A stretch of DNA of 6,475 bases from Flavobacteriaceae bacterium (GTDB lineage Bacteria > Bacteroidota > Bacteroidia > Flavobacteriales > Flavobacteriaceae), in assembly GCA_030633225.1 (NCBI GenBank), contig DAOVTF010000126.1:1-6475 (forward strand). Direction: 5' to 3'. The notes below the pieces were generated by a model, which made no database searches, was not told the DNA's origin, and saw nothing but the letters and a program-made list of their open reading frames with translations. Shown here in pieces: positions 1 to 5,703 of this stretch. Made by a program: the position numbers and the translations under genes. Within the stretch, counting starts at the first letter, position 1. Each line of letters begins with the position of its first letter.

Positions 1-471
1 GGCAAACCTCGTCGACTTGTAACAGAAACGACCCGGCGGTTATGTACTGCTATTAAAGCAAATAAATCTGAGGCATCAACTAAATATGTTCTCATGAATA
101 CGGTTGCCAACCGCAATCCCGATCTCAATGAATCTATTTCATTTGCCCAAAGATGCATAATTGCATTGCTTCGACTTGTGCTCCCTCCACACCCAGACAA
201 TGAGCAGGCAGCAAATTACTTAAGAACCGTAATAGGTCAAAAAGATAAAGCTATTGAATGGACTGCGGTTCGGCCGTCAGCATTAATTAATGAGGAAAGT
301 GCATCTGAAATCGAAGTATATCCCTCCCCGATGAGAAGTATCCTAAAAGATGGTCAAATCAGTCGAATTAATGTTGGTTACTTTATGGCAGACATTATCA
401 CAAATAATGATATTTGGAGTAAGTGGAAGGGACAGATGCCTGTGATCTATAATAAAGGAACAGCATTATAA
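1..471 (+). CDS. NAD(P)-binding atypical SDR / epimerase-like protein, C-terminal part (5' end outside window)
   Basis: The reading frame is open from base 1 to the TAA at 469-471 (156 visible residues). An ATG at 94 exists, but the frame upstream of it codes plausible family sequence (residues 24-31 lead into KYVLMNTVANRNPD), so the gene enters from the left and the true start is not shown. Atypical SDR/NmrA-like features are visible: a beta-strand with LMNT (about residues 31-34), then WTAVRPSAL (87-95), the usual 'W-T-x-x-R-P-x-x-L' stretch, then ISRINVGYFMADIITN (about 119-134) and a C-terminal WKGQMPVIYN, as in NAD-dependent epimerase/dehydratase-like proteins. The N-terminal Rossmann glycine motif would lie upstream. 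The family binds NAD(P) in the cytoplasm; the substrate cannot be told. Codons are visibly richer in G and C than in genes to the right, which fits acquired DNA. It is followed after 59 bases by the nested palindrome at 531-659. Confidence 0.8.
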   Translation, partial: GKPRRLVTETTRRLCTAIKANKSEASTKYVLMNTVANRNPDLNESISFAQRCIIALLRLVLPPHPDNEQAANYLRTVIGQKDKAIEWTAVRPSALINEESASEIEVYPSPMRSILKDGQISRINVGYFMADIITNNDIWSKWKGQMPVIYNKGTAL

Positions 472-530
472 ATTATATAAGTAAATTTATTCAAGTCAGA
501 CATTAAAAATCAGAAGCCTGATCCAAACAG

Positions 531-659
531 CCTACAACACGCAATATAAAAAATTGGACAGAAAGTGATTTATAGGTATGAATTAACATGAAACAAACAG
601 TGTAGCAAATTGAAAGATTGGTGTTTCAATTTGCCCAACTTTTCATATTGCCACCGTTG
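531..659 (+). repeat. Nested imperfect palindrome, attC-like cassette junction
   Basis: Three tiers of pairing can be read. The outer tier is CAAC (535-538) with GTTG (656-659). After an asymmetric loop (2 bases against 4), 541-557 (GCAATAT...TTGG) pairs with 635-651 (CCAAC...ATATTGC) at 15 of 17 positions. Deep inside, GCAAATTGAAA (605-615) pairs perfectly with TTTCAATTTGC (624-634) around an 8-base loop. Two short outer blocks with unequal spacing, then a long interior, lying between two same-strand genes, is the layout of an integron attC site, and 129 bases is within the attC size range. Against this, the outer boxes (CTACAAC and GTTGACA) match the RYYYAAC/GTTRRRY consensus only in part, and no integrase is in view. 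It could instead be a REP-like or MITE-like palindrome. The palindrome is seen; the attC reading is inference. Confidence 0.55.
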
Positions 660-702
660 ACATTAGAAGAAACTGAAAGCGTAACATAAAAAAAGTAATT
701 AA

Positions 703-2016
703 ATGATAAAAATTTTAGGAGCATTTTTGATTTTATTTGTAACAGTAAGTTGCAATAATTCATCTTCACAAGATACTAAGGACAAATTTTCGGAATGGGC
801 ATTAAAAAACTCTCAAAAAATAGAAACACTTGAAATAACAGAAAAGCAAGACGATTTAATATTGTTAAAGCAAATTGTTGGAAATGCAGAAGTTGTTTGC
901 CTTGGAGAAAGTCGCCACGATATTCACGAACAATTTCAATTGAAGTATAGATTTATAAAGTATCTTGTTGAAGAAATGAACTTTACAACCTTTGCATTAG
1001 AAGCAAGTTTGCCTTACTCAAACAAAATTAATGACTATATTCTTAATGGAAATGGGAATATTGAAGAAGTAATGTCAAATATGCCTGGGTGGTTCTTATG
1101 GGATACAAAGGAGATGAGAAATATATTGAATTGGCTATATGAATATAACAAAGGTCAGGATACTGAGAGTAAAGTAAATTTCTATGGAATTGATATTGTT
1201 GCACCAAACAATGGACTTGAACAAATATTTAAATATTTACAAAAGGTTGACAAACCATATTTAGAACAAATTAATAACGAAAATTTTGGTAGAAGCATAA
1301 TTGAAGATAATCAATGGCAAATATCACAACAACGCTATTCAGAATTACCCGAAAAAGAAAAACAAATCCTGTTAAAAAATTACAATACATTATTTGAACA
1401 TATAAAGCTGAACAAAGAAAATTACATTTCTACGTCATCAGAAAACGAATATGATTGGATTTTAAAACTATCATATTCTGCTAATGAAGCAAACAAGATG
1501 TTTTCAGAAACAGACAGATTGAAAATGGGATTAATTAGAGAGAATGCGATGGCTAATATTACTTTCTGGATAAAAGAACGGAATAAAAATATTATTCTCT
1601 GGTCTCATAATCTTCATATAGCCAAATCTGAATTTACAATGTCTATAATGCCTGAAAATGAAATAAAAGGAATGGGCTATATTTTAAATCAAAAATTTGG
1701 TAATAGTATGGTTTCTATTGGTGCTTCATTTAATCAGGGTAAATTTCAAAATGAAAATATAACTTTTGAACCTGCCGCACCTAATACAATAGACGGAACA
1801 TTAGCAAAACTAAATACAGACTACATTCTTCTTAATTTAAAAGGTAATTCAGAAAACAAGGATATTGAAGAATGGCTTAACAAAGATAATGTAATGCGTG
1901 TGCAAAGTTTTGAAATGATTTGTATTCCAAAGAAATCATTTGATGCAATATTTTTTACAAATACTATTTCAAAAGTTAATTACAATCCGACAACACTTGA
2001 AAGATTGAGAAATTAA
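703..2016 (+). CDS. Erythromycin-esterase-family lipoprotein (Ere-like)
   Basis: A 437-residue protein, close to the usual length of the erythromycin esterase family (PF05139). Residues 1-16 form a short hydrophobic signal ending in VTVSC. Cys17 followed by NNSSSQD suggests a lipoprotein exported and lipidated in the envelope, unlike the cytoplasmic EreA/EreB. Family hallmarks occur in order: VVCLGESRH (64-72) with E69 and H72, the region of the catalytic Glu and His in Ere enzymes; HEQFQLKYR (75-83); FALEAS (97-102); WDTKEM (133-138); NFYGID (159-164); IRENAMANI (278-286); and WSHNLHIA (300-307), the second conserved histidine region. All key positions look intact. Ere proteins hydrolyse the macrolactone ester of erythromycin, but many family members have no known substrate, so macrolide resistance is only a possibility. 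It lies between the attC-like palindrome (start 43 bases downstream of it) and the intron remnant. No clear promoter or ribosome site was seen, and transcription may come from upstream. Confidence 0.88.
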   Translation: MIKILGAFLILFVTVSCNNSSSQDTKDKFSEWALKNSQKIETLEITEKQDDLILLKQIVGNAEVVCLGESRHDIHEQFQLKYRFIKYLVEEMNFTTFALEASLPYSNKINDYILNGNGNIEEVMSNMPGWFLWDTKEMRNILNWLYEYNKGQDTESKVNFYGIDIVAPNNGLEQIFKYLQKVDKPYLEQINNENFGRSIIEDNQWQISQQRYSELPEKEKQILLKNYNTLFEHIKLNKENYISTSSENEYDWILKLSYSANEANKMFSETDRLKMGLIRENAMANITFWIKERNKNIILWSHNLHIAKSEFTMSIMPENEIKGMGYILNQKFGNSMVSIGASFNQGKFQNENITFEPAAPNTIDGTLAKLNTDYILLNLKGNSENKDIEEWLNKDNVMRVQSFEMICIPKKSFDAIFFTNTISKVNYNPTTLERLRN

Positions 2017-2035
2017 AAATAAATGAGAAAAATGC

Positions 2036-2042
2036 CCTACAA
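2036..2042 (+). other. Second copy of the CCTACAA boundary heptamer, interrupted by the intron
   Basis: CCTACAA here repeats the left boundary of the palindrome at 531-537. It lies about 20 bases after the stop of the Ere-like gene, a position equivalent to that of the first copy after the SDR-like gene (59 bases). Immediately after it the sequence turns into the 3' end of a group II intron on the minus strand, so the remainder of the expected palindrome is missing. A seven-base match alone is weak; its weight comes from the equivalent position and from the intron joint falling within it. Confidence 0.35.
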
Positions 2043-2126
2043 TCGAGTAGACGGCTCCATCCAAAGATGAATGGAGTGCGCCTCTCACACCACCGTACAT
2101 ACGGGTCTCGTATACGGCGGTTCGAC
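2042..2126 (-). mobile_element. Group II intron 3' end remnant (domains V and VI), truncated
   Basis: Read on the minus strand from 2123, the sequence begins GAACCGCCGTATACG. Bases 2121-2113 pair with 2097-2089 (nine pairs, one G-U); a two-base bulge (2099-2098) follows, then a four-pair upper helix (2112-2109 with 2103-2100) and a five-base loop. That is domain V: about 33 nt, with the diagnostic two-base bulge on the 3' strand. It is followed by GGTGTGAGAGG, a stretch typical of bacterial group II introns at this place. Domain VI is the eight-pair hairpin 2076-2069 with 2062-2055, and the end reads CTACTCGAT. A2048, seventh from the end, is the candidate branch-point adenosine, and the 3' splice joint is at about 2042/2041. 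Intron sequence may continue to about 2150. Domains I-IV and the reverse transcriptase are absent: the next 260 bases are AT-rich spacer and then an unrelated gene. It is therefore a dead fragment, lying opposite to the neighbouring genes. Confidence 0.8.
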
Positions 2127-2409
2127 AATGAAACTTATCGTTTGTAGTATTCAATTAAACTAACTGGTTAGATTTTTACAAGTTATTGTTTATGGGTTTT
2201 TAATAGACTTATTCACAGGGTGATTATTCCATCTTTGAGGAAATATTGCAACTTTTAAAGGTGTAAACTTTGTTTTTTATTATAAATTCATTGTCATTTT
2301 ATCTTTTGCTAGTTTATTTTTTCTATTTATATTTTTTCCTAACAATTATCATACAATTGTTTCTAATTATTTTCATAACTTTATAGAGTAAATTCTAAAG
2401 TAAAATATT
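2127..2409. other. AT-rich spacer between the accessory part and the EF-G-like gene
   Basis: This stretch holds no convincing open reading frame on either strand. Up to about 2150 it may still be intron domain IV. Beyond that it is strongly AT-rich with long T runs (for example 2271-2280 and 2315-2340). A small CTAAC-TG-GTTAG hairpin occurs near 2160-2171. No intact transposon end, tRNA or 5' part of the intron is visible, so the break that removed the rest of the intron must lie in or beside this stretch. The right end probably carries the promoter of the GTPase gene. Confidence 0.5.
2357..2383 (+). promoter_or_regulatory. Weak candidate Bacteroidota promoter for the EF-G-like gene
   Basis: TAACTTTA (2376-2383) differs by one base from the Bacteroidota -7 box TAnnTTTG. 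A TTG (2357-2359) lies 16 bases upstream, slightly short of the usual 17-23 base gap. The start codon is 26 bases downstream. The AT-rich background makes chance matches likely. Confidence 0.3.
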
Positions 2410-4512
2410 ATGAAAATATACGATGAAAAACACATTAAAAATATTGCCTTAGTTGGAGCCCATAGCAGCGGCAAGACCACACTTGCCGAAACCATGCTTT
2501 TTGAAGCCGGATTACTTAACCGTCGTGGTAGTATAGAAGACAAAAATACGGTAGCCGACTATCATCAAATTGAACAAGAAAGAGAATCCTCTATTTTTGC
2601 TACACCTCTTCACACCGAATGGCGTAATTACAAAATCAATATTATAGACACTCCCGGATTAGATGATTTTATTGGAGAAATTGCTTCTACAATGCGTGTT
2701 GCAGATTCTTTAGTAACAGTTATAAATGCACAACAAGGGGTTGAAGTTGGAACCGAAATTATTTGGGAATATATCAATAGATTTAGTCGACCAACTTTAT
2801 TTGTGATCAATCAAATTGATCATCCACAAGCAAATTTTGATAAAAGTTATCAAAGTATAGTTGATCTTGTTGGTAATAATGCTGTTAAAGTGCAGTATCC
2901 AATAATAATTGATGGTGCTCAATGTATAGTTGATGTTTTAAAAATGAAGGTTTATAAGTTTAAACCTGAAGGAGGAAAACCTGAAAAATTAGAAATTCCG
3001 GAAGATCAAAAAGAAATGGCAGACTATTTACATAATGAATTGGTTGAAAAGGCTGCTGAAAATGATGAGGAATTAATGGAGCTTTATTTTGATAAAGGAA
3101 GTTTAAATGAAGATGAAATGAGAGTAGGAATTAAAAAAGGAATGATCAATCATGAATTGTTTCCTGTTTTTTGTATTTCTGCATTAAACGATATGGGAAG
3201 TGGAAGATTAATGGGCTTTATAGATAATGTTGCTCCGGCAGCTGCAGATTTAAAACCAGAACAAAGTCTTGAAGGAAATGAAGTAATTTGTAAAGCAAGT
3301 GAACCTACTTCTTTGTTTATTTTTAAAACTTTTCACGAACCAAATTTAGGGCAGATTACTTTTTTTAAGGTAAAATCAGGTGAAGTAAAACAAAATGATA
3401 GATTGAAAAATATTAGAAATGATGAAGTTGAAAGTTTGAATCAACTATTTATCATGGATGGAAAAAAACGTCATGTAGTTGATAAATTAACAGCTGGAGA
3501 TATTGGCGCAACTTTAAAATTGAAAAATACAGAAACTAACGATACATTATGTGCGCAAGATGAAGAAATTACAATTAAACCGATAATTTTTCCAGAAGCA
3601 AGAATTAGAAAAGCAGTAAGTGCCGAAAATAAAAAAGATGAAGAAAAATTAAATGAGATCCTTAAAAAGATGCACAGCCAGGATCCCACAATTATTGTTG
3701 GATATTCTAAAGAGTTAAAGCAAGTGATTCTTTCCTGCCAGGGTGAATTACATTTAGCAACTATTGATTGGACCTTGAAAAATATATATGGTATCCAAGC
3801 TAAATTTGAACAACCAAGAATTGCCTATAGAGAAACTATTCAACGTGCGGCTTCAACAAGTTATAAACACAAAAAACAATCAGGTGGTGCTGGTCAATTT
3901 GGTGAAGTACATTTAAAAATTGAACCATGGCATGAAGGAATGGCTGATCCTGAAGGTTTTAATATTAGAGGAAAAGAAGAGGAAGAATTAAGCTGGGGTG
4001 GTAAACTGATGTTTTATAATTGTATTACTGGTGGTGTTATTGACACCCGATATATGGGTGCTATTATGAAAGGAATTTTAGAAGTTATGGAAGAAGGTCC
4101 ATTAACAGGTTCGTATGCTAGAGATATTAGAGTAATGATCTATGATGGAAAAATGCACTCTGTTGATTCTAATGATATTTCTTTTAAAATAGCTGCTGCT
4201 CATGCATTTAAAGAAGCTTTTTTAAATGCCAAACCAAAATTAATGGAGCCTGTTCACGATCTTGAAGTTAGAGTTCCAGAAGATTTAATGGGAAATGTAA
4301 TGACTGATCTCCAATCTAGAAGAGCAATTATTATGGGTATGGATAGCGATGGTAAACATCAAATTATTAAAGCGAAAGTTCCTTTAGCTGAAATGTACAA
4401 ATACTCAACAAGTTTACGTTCACAAACTCAAGGTAGAGCAACTTTTAAGACTACATTTGCTGCGTTTGAACCAGTTCCTCAAAATATTCAAAAAGAGTTG
4501 ATTAAAGAATAA
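2410..4512 (+). CDS. EF-G-like translational GTPase (divergent elongation factor G paralogue)
   Basis: A 700-residue protein with the full five-domain EF-G layout. In the G domain, the P-loop is GAHSSGKT (16-23); switch I is RESSI (58-62), where canonical EF-G has RGITI; the G3 motif is DTPGL (80-84) in place of DTPGH; G4 is NQID (134-137) in place of NKxD; and G5 is SAL (258-260). Domain II spans about 292-390. Domain III includes GELHL (445-449). Domain IV starts near YRETI (473-477), with SGGAGQFGEV (491-500) and a tip region MHSVDSNDISFKIAA (582-596) resembling the conserved HDVDSSE segment. Domain V has EPVHDLEVRVPEDLMG (613-628) and ends with the family's LRS-TQGRA block (669-677). Ordinary EF-G drives ribosomal translocation in the cytoplasm. 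The G-motif changes place this among the EF-G-like/EF-G2 paralogues, whose role is not settled. It is not a ribosomal-protection protein by any feature I can name. The gene is closed by a strong terminator at 4533. Confidence 0.9.
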   Translation: MKIYDEKHIKNIALVGAHSSGKTTLAETMLFEAGLLNRRGSIEDKNTVADYHQIEQERESSIFATPLHTEWRNYKINIIDTPGLDDFIGEIASTMRVADSLVTVINAQQGVEVGTEIIWEYINRFSRPTLFVINQIDHPQANFDKSYQSIVDLVGNNAVKVQYPIIIDGAQCIVDVLKMKVYKFKPEGGKPEKLEIPEDQKEMADYLHNELVEKAAENDEELMELYFDKGSLNEDEMRVGIKKGMINHELFPVFCISALNDMGSGRLMGFIDNVAPAAADLKPEQSLEGNEVICKASEPTSLFIFKTFHEPNLGQITFFKVKSGEVKQNDRLKNIRNDEVESLNQLFIMDGKKRHVVDKLTAGDIGATLKLKNTETNDTLCAQDEEITIKPIIFPEARIRKAVSAENKKDEEKLNEILKKMHSQDPTIIVGYSKELKQVILSCQGELHLATIDWTLKNIYGIQAKFEQPRIAYRETIQRAASTSYKHKKQSGGAGQFGEVHLKIEPWHEGMADPEGFNIRGKEEEELSWGGKLMFYNCITGGVIDTRYMGAIMKGILEVMEEGPLTGSYARDIRVMIYDGKMHSVDSNDISFKIAAAHAFKEAFLNAKPKLMEPVHDLEVRVPEDLMGNVMTDLQSRRAIIMGMDSDGKHQIIKAKVPLAEMYKYSTSLRSQTQGRATFKTTFAAFEPVPQNIQKELIKE

Positions 4513-4532
4513 ATAACAATTTTTCTAATGAT

Positions 4533-4570
4533 AAAGTCAGGGTTTCAATTAATAAGAAGCCCTGACTTTT
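4533..4570 (+). terminator. Intrinsic terminator after the EF-G-like gene
   Basis: AAAGTCAGGGTTTC (4533-4546) pairs with GAAGCCCTGACTTT (4556-4569) over 14 positions with one G-U pair and a 9-base loop, and runs into TTTT (4567-4570). It begins 20 bases after the stop of the GTPase gene. The A run at its left foot could make it work on the minus strand too, but no minus-strand gene arrives here. The next start codon is only 12 bases beyond it. Confidence 0.85.
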
Positions 4571-4582
4571 AAAATTATACTA

Positions 4583-5353
4583 ATGAAAATATTTAGATCG
4601 GAAAGTTTTGTTGACTATAGTACTTATACATTTAACTACGCTAATTATTGTATAAAAGAAGATCAAAGTGAAATATCTGAAATATACAATAAAGGATTTC
4701 TACCCTATTCAAATAATGTTGAGTTAAAACATGAAACTTATTATTTAGCAAGAAGCTTAAGAGTAGATCTTGTTAATTTTAAAGAGACTTCTGAAAACAG
4801 AAGAGTTCTTAAAAATATTGCAGAATTAAATCCAACTTTCAAAATTATTTCTATAGCTAATTTTGATATCAATAATAACGATTTTAAAAATTTCTGTTTG
4901 GCTTACGCCGAAAAAAGATTTAGTGAACCTATTGATGCAAAACGACTAAATTATATTTTTAATACCAAAAGTATTTCACATGTTTTTGAATTTGAAATTG
5001 CAAACAAAAAAGTTGGTTATGTTATTTCTATCATTGAGGGAAACACTTTACATTATTGGTTTGCATTTTTTGATTTAAATTATCAAAATTATTCTTTAGG
5101 AAAATTTATGATGTTTTCTGTAATTAACTGGGCTTCAGAAAATAATTTAAAATATGTTTATTTAGGTACATGTTATGGTGAAAAATCTTTATACAAGGTT
5201 CGTGATTTTAAAGGATTGGCATTTTTTGACAGTAATCAATGGAATAACGATATGAAATTATTAAAGTTGAAATGCAAAACTGATGCAAATTTTACTATGG
5301 ATTATTTTAAGCAAGACACTGATCTGTTTTTAGAAAGATTGAATACAAACTAA
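4583..5353 (+). CDS. Ate/Bpt-like (arginyl/leucyl-tRNA-protein transferase) family protein, GNAT fold
   Basis: A 256-residue soluble protein with no signal or membrane segment. The pattern follows the aminoacyl-tRNA-protein transferases. The N-terminal half has IYNKGFLPYS (34-43), where Ate/Bpt have 'GWRRSG...Y.P', and SENRRVLKN (70-78), matching their 'S..QRRVLK' block. The C-terminal half has VGYVISI (144-150), then FFDLNYQNYSLGKF (162-175), ASENNLKYVYLGTCYGEKSLYK (about 184-205) and FKGLAFFD (209-216), matching 'YDP...SLG......A...g..YvYLG....M.YK..F.P'. Ate and Bpt attach Arg or Leu from charged tRNA to protein N termini, marking them for N-degron degradation. The N-terminal CxxC/CC cysteines of the family are missing; only Cys23, 105, 197 and 231 are present. 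The tRNA partner and acceptor are therefore unknown, and it may be a GNAT acyltransferase of other use. The start follows the terminator by 12 bases, and no promoter of its own is visible. Confidence 0.65.
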   Translation: MKIFRSESFVDYSTYTFNYANYCIKEDQSEISEIYNKGFLPYSNNVELKHETYYLARSLRVDLVNFKETSENRRVLKNIAELNPTFKIISIANFDINNNDFKNFCLAYAEKRFSEPIDAKRLNYIFNTKSISHVFEFEIANKKVGYVISIIEGNTLHYWFAFFDLNYQNYSLGKFMMFSVINWASENNLKYVYLGTCYGEKSLYKVRDFKGLAFFDSNQWNNDMKLLKLKCKTDANFTMDYFKQDTDLFLERLNTN

Positions 5354-5448
5354 TATTTTGGATTTTAAATCCGTAAGGAAATCTATAAAAATCGACTATA
5401 AATTTGTAAAAATTCAACTCAAAACCATACTTAGAAAATTAAAATAAT

Positions 5449-5456
5449 TAACTTTG
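5449..5456 (+). promoter_or_regulatory. Bacteroidota -7 promoter box TAACTTTG
   Basis: TAACTTTG is an exact match to TAnnTTTG, the -7 element read by the Bacteroidota primary sigma factor. A start of transcription near 5463 would leave a leader of about 10 bases before the ATG at 5473. No TTG lies at the expected -33 distance, so the upstream half is weak. It would serve the small membrane protein and the glycosyltransferase behind it. Confidence 0.6.
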
Positions 5457-5472
5457 CAGTCTTAAATAATTT

Positions 5473-5697
5473 ATGATGAAACTTTTATTATTAAGTATAT
5501 TATTACTAGGCATAGGATTTGCAGGAATAGCAATTAAAATATGGGCTAAAAAAGATGGCGAATTTGATGGGACATGCGCAGGAAGTAATGTGAAAATGAA
5601 AGCAAAGGGGATTACTTGCGGATGTGGAAATGAAGGAGGATGTAGCTCAAATTTAGATAATATTGAACCTACCATAGAAGTTAAAAAAGTATCCTAA
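5473..5697 (+). CDS. Small cysteine-containing membrane or secreted protein
   Basis: A 74-residue protein. Residues 3-22 form one hydrophobic helix (LLLLSILLLGIGFAGIAI), followed by KIWAKKDGEF, so it is probably a single-pass membrane protein or an uncleaved signal anchor. The tail carries four cysteines, C35 (GTCAGSN), C49 and C51 (TCGCG) and C57 (GGC), with glycines around them; such spacing could bind a metal or an iron-sulfur cluster, or form disulfides. From memory, short proteins with this 'GTCA...CG.C...C' layout recur in Flavobacteriia as 'membrane or secreted protein' with no known function. A second ATG follows at once (5476), and either could be used. The promoter box 17 bases upstream supports this start and argues that the gene is real. 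The glycosyltransferase gene starts 6 bases after its stop, so the two are probably co-transcribed. Confidence 0.75.
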   Translation: MMKLLLLSILLLGIGFAGIAIKIWAKKDGEFDGTCAGSNVKMKAKGITCGCGNEGGCSSNLDNIEPTIEVKKVS

Positions 5698-5703
5698 CAC
5701 AAA

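Noticed and set aside
94..471. Treating the ATG at 94 as the true start of a short protein
   Set aside because: The frame stays open to base 1 with family-like residues before the ATG, and the Rossmann N-terminus is missing, so the gene is cut by the window edge.
509..522. Small hairpin ATCAG-AAGC-CTGAT as a terminator of the SDR-like gene
   Set aside because: Only five pairs and no T run follows; expected by chance.
1969..2154. Minus-strand open frame of 61 codons over the intron remnant
   Set aside because: Its sequence is explained by the structured intron RNA (domains V and VI) and the end of the Ere-like gene; it has no protein-family features.
2262..2271. TAAACTTTG as a promoter box upstream of the EF-G-like gene
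   Set aside because: It has three bases instead of two between TA and TTTG, and it lies about 140 bases before the start codon.
2628..2810. Minus-strand open frame inside the EF-G-like gene
   Set aside because: It lies wholly opposite the conserved G domain and reads as low-complexity antisense translation.
3471..3689. Minus-strand open frame inside the EF-G-like gene
   Set aside because: It is opposite conserved domain II/III coding sequence; its hydrophobic look is a by-product of the antisense of Lys/Glu-rich codons.
5360..5372. GGATTTTAAATCC as a terminator of the Ate-like gene
   Set aside because: Short AT-rich palindrome with almost no loop and no T run after it.
5448..5675. Minus-strand open frame opposite the small membrane protein
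   Set aside because: The plus-strand gene has a promoter box, signal-like helix and patterned cysteines; the antisense frame has none of these.
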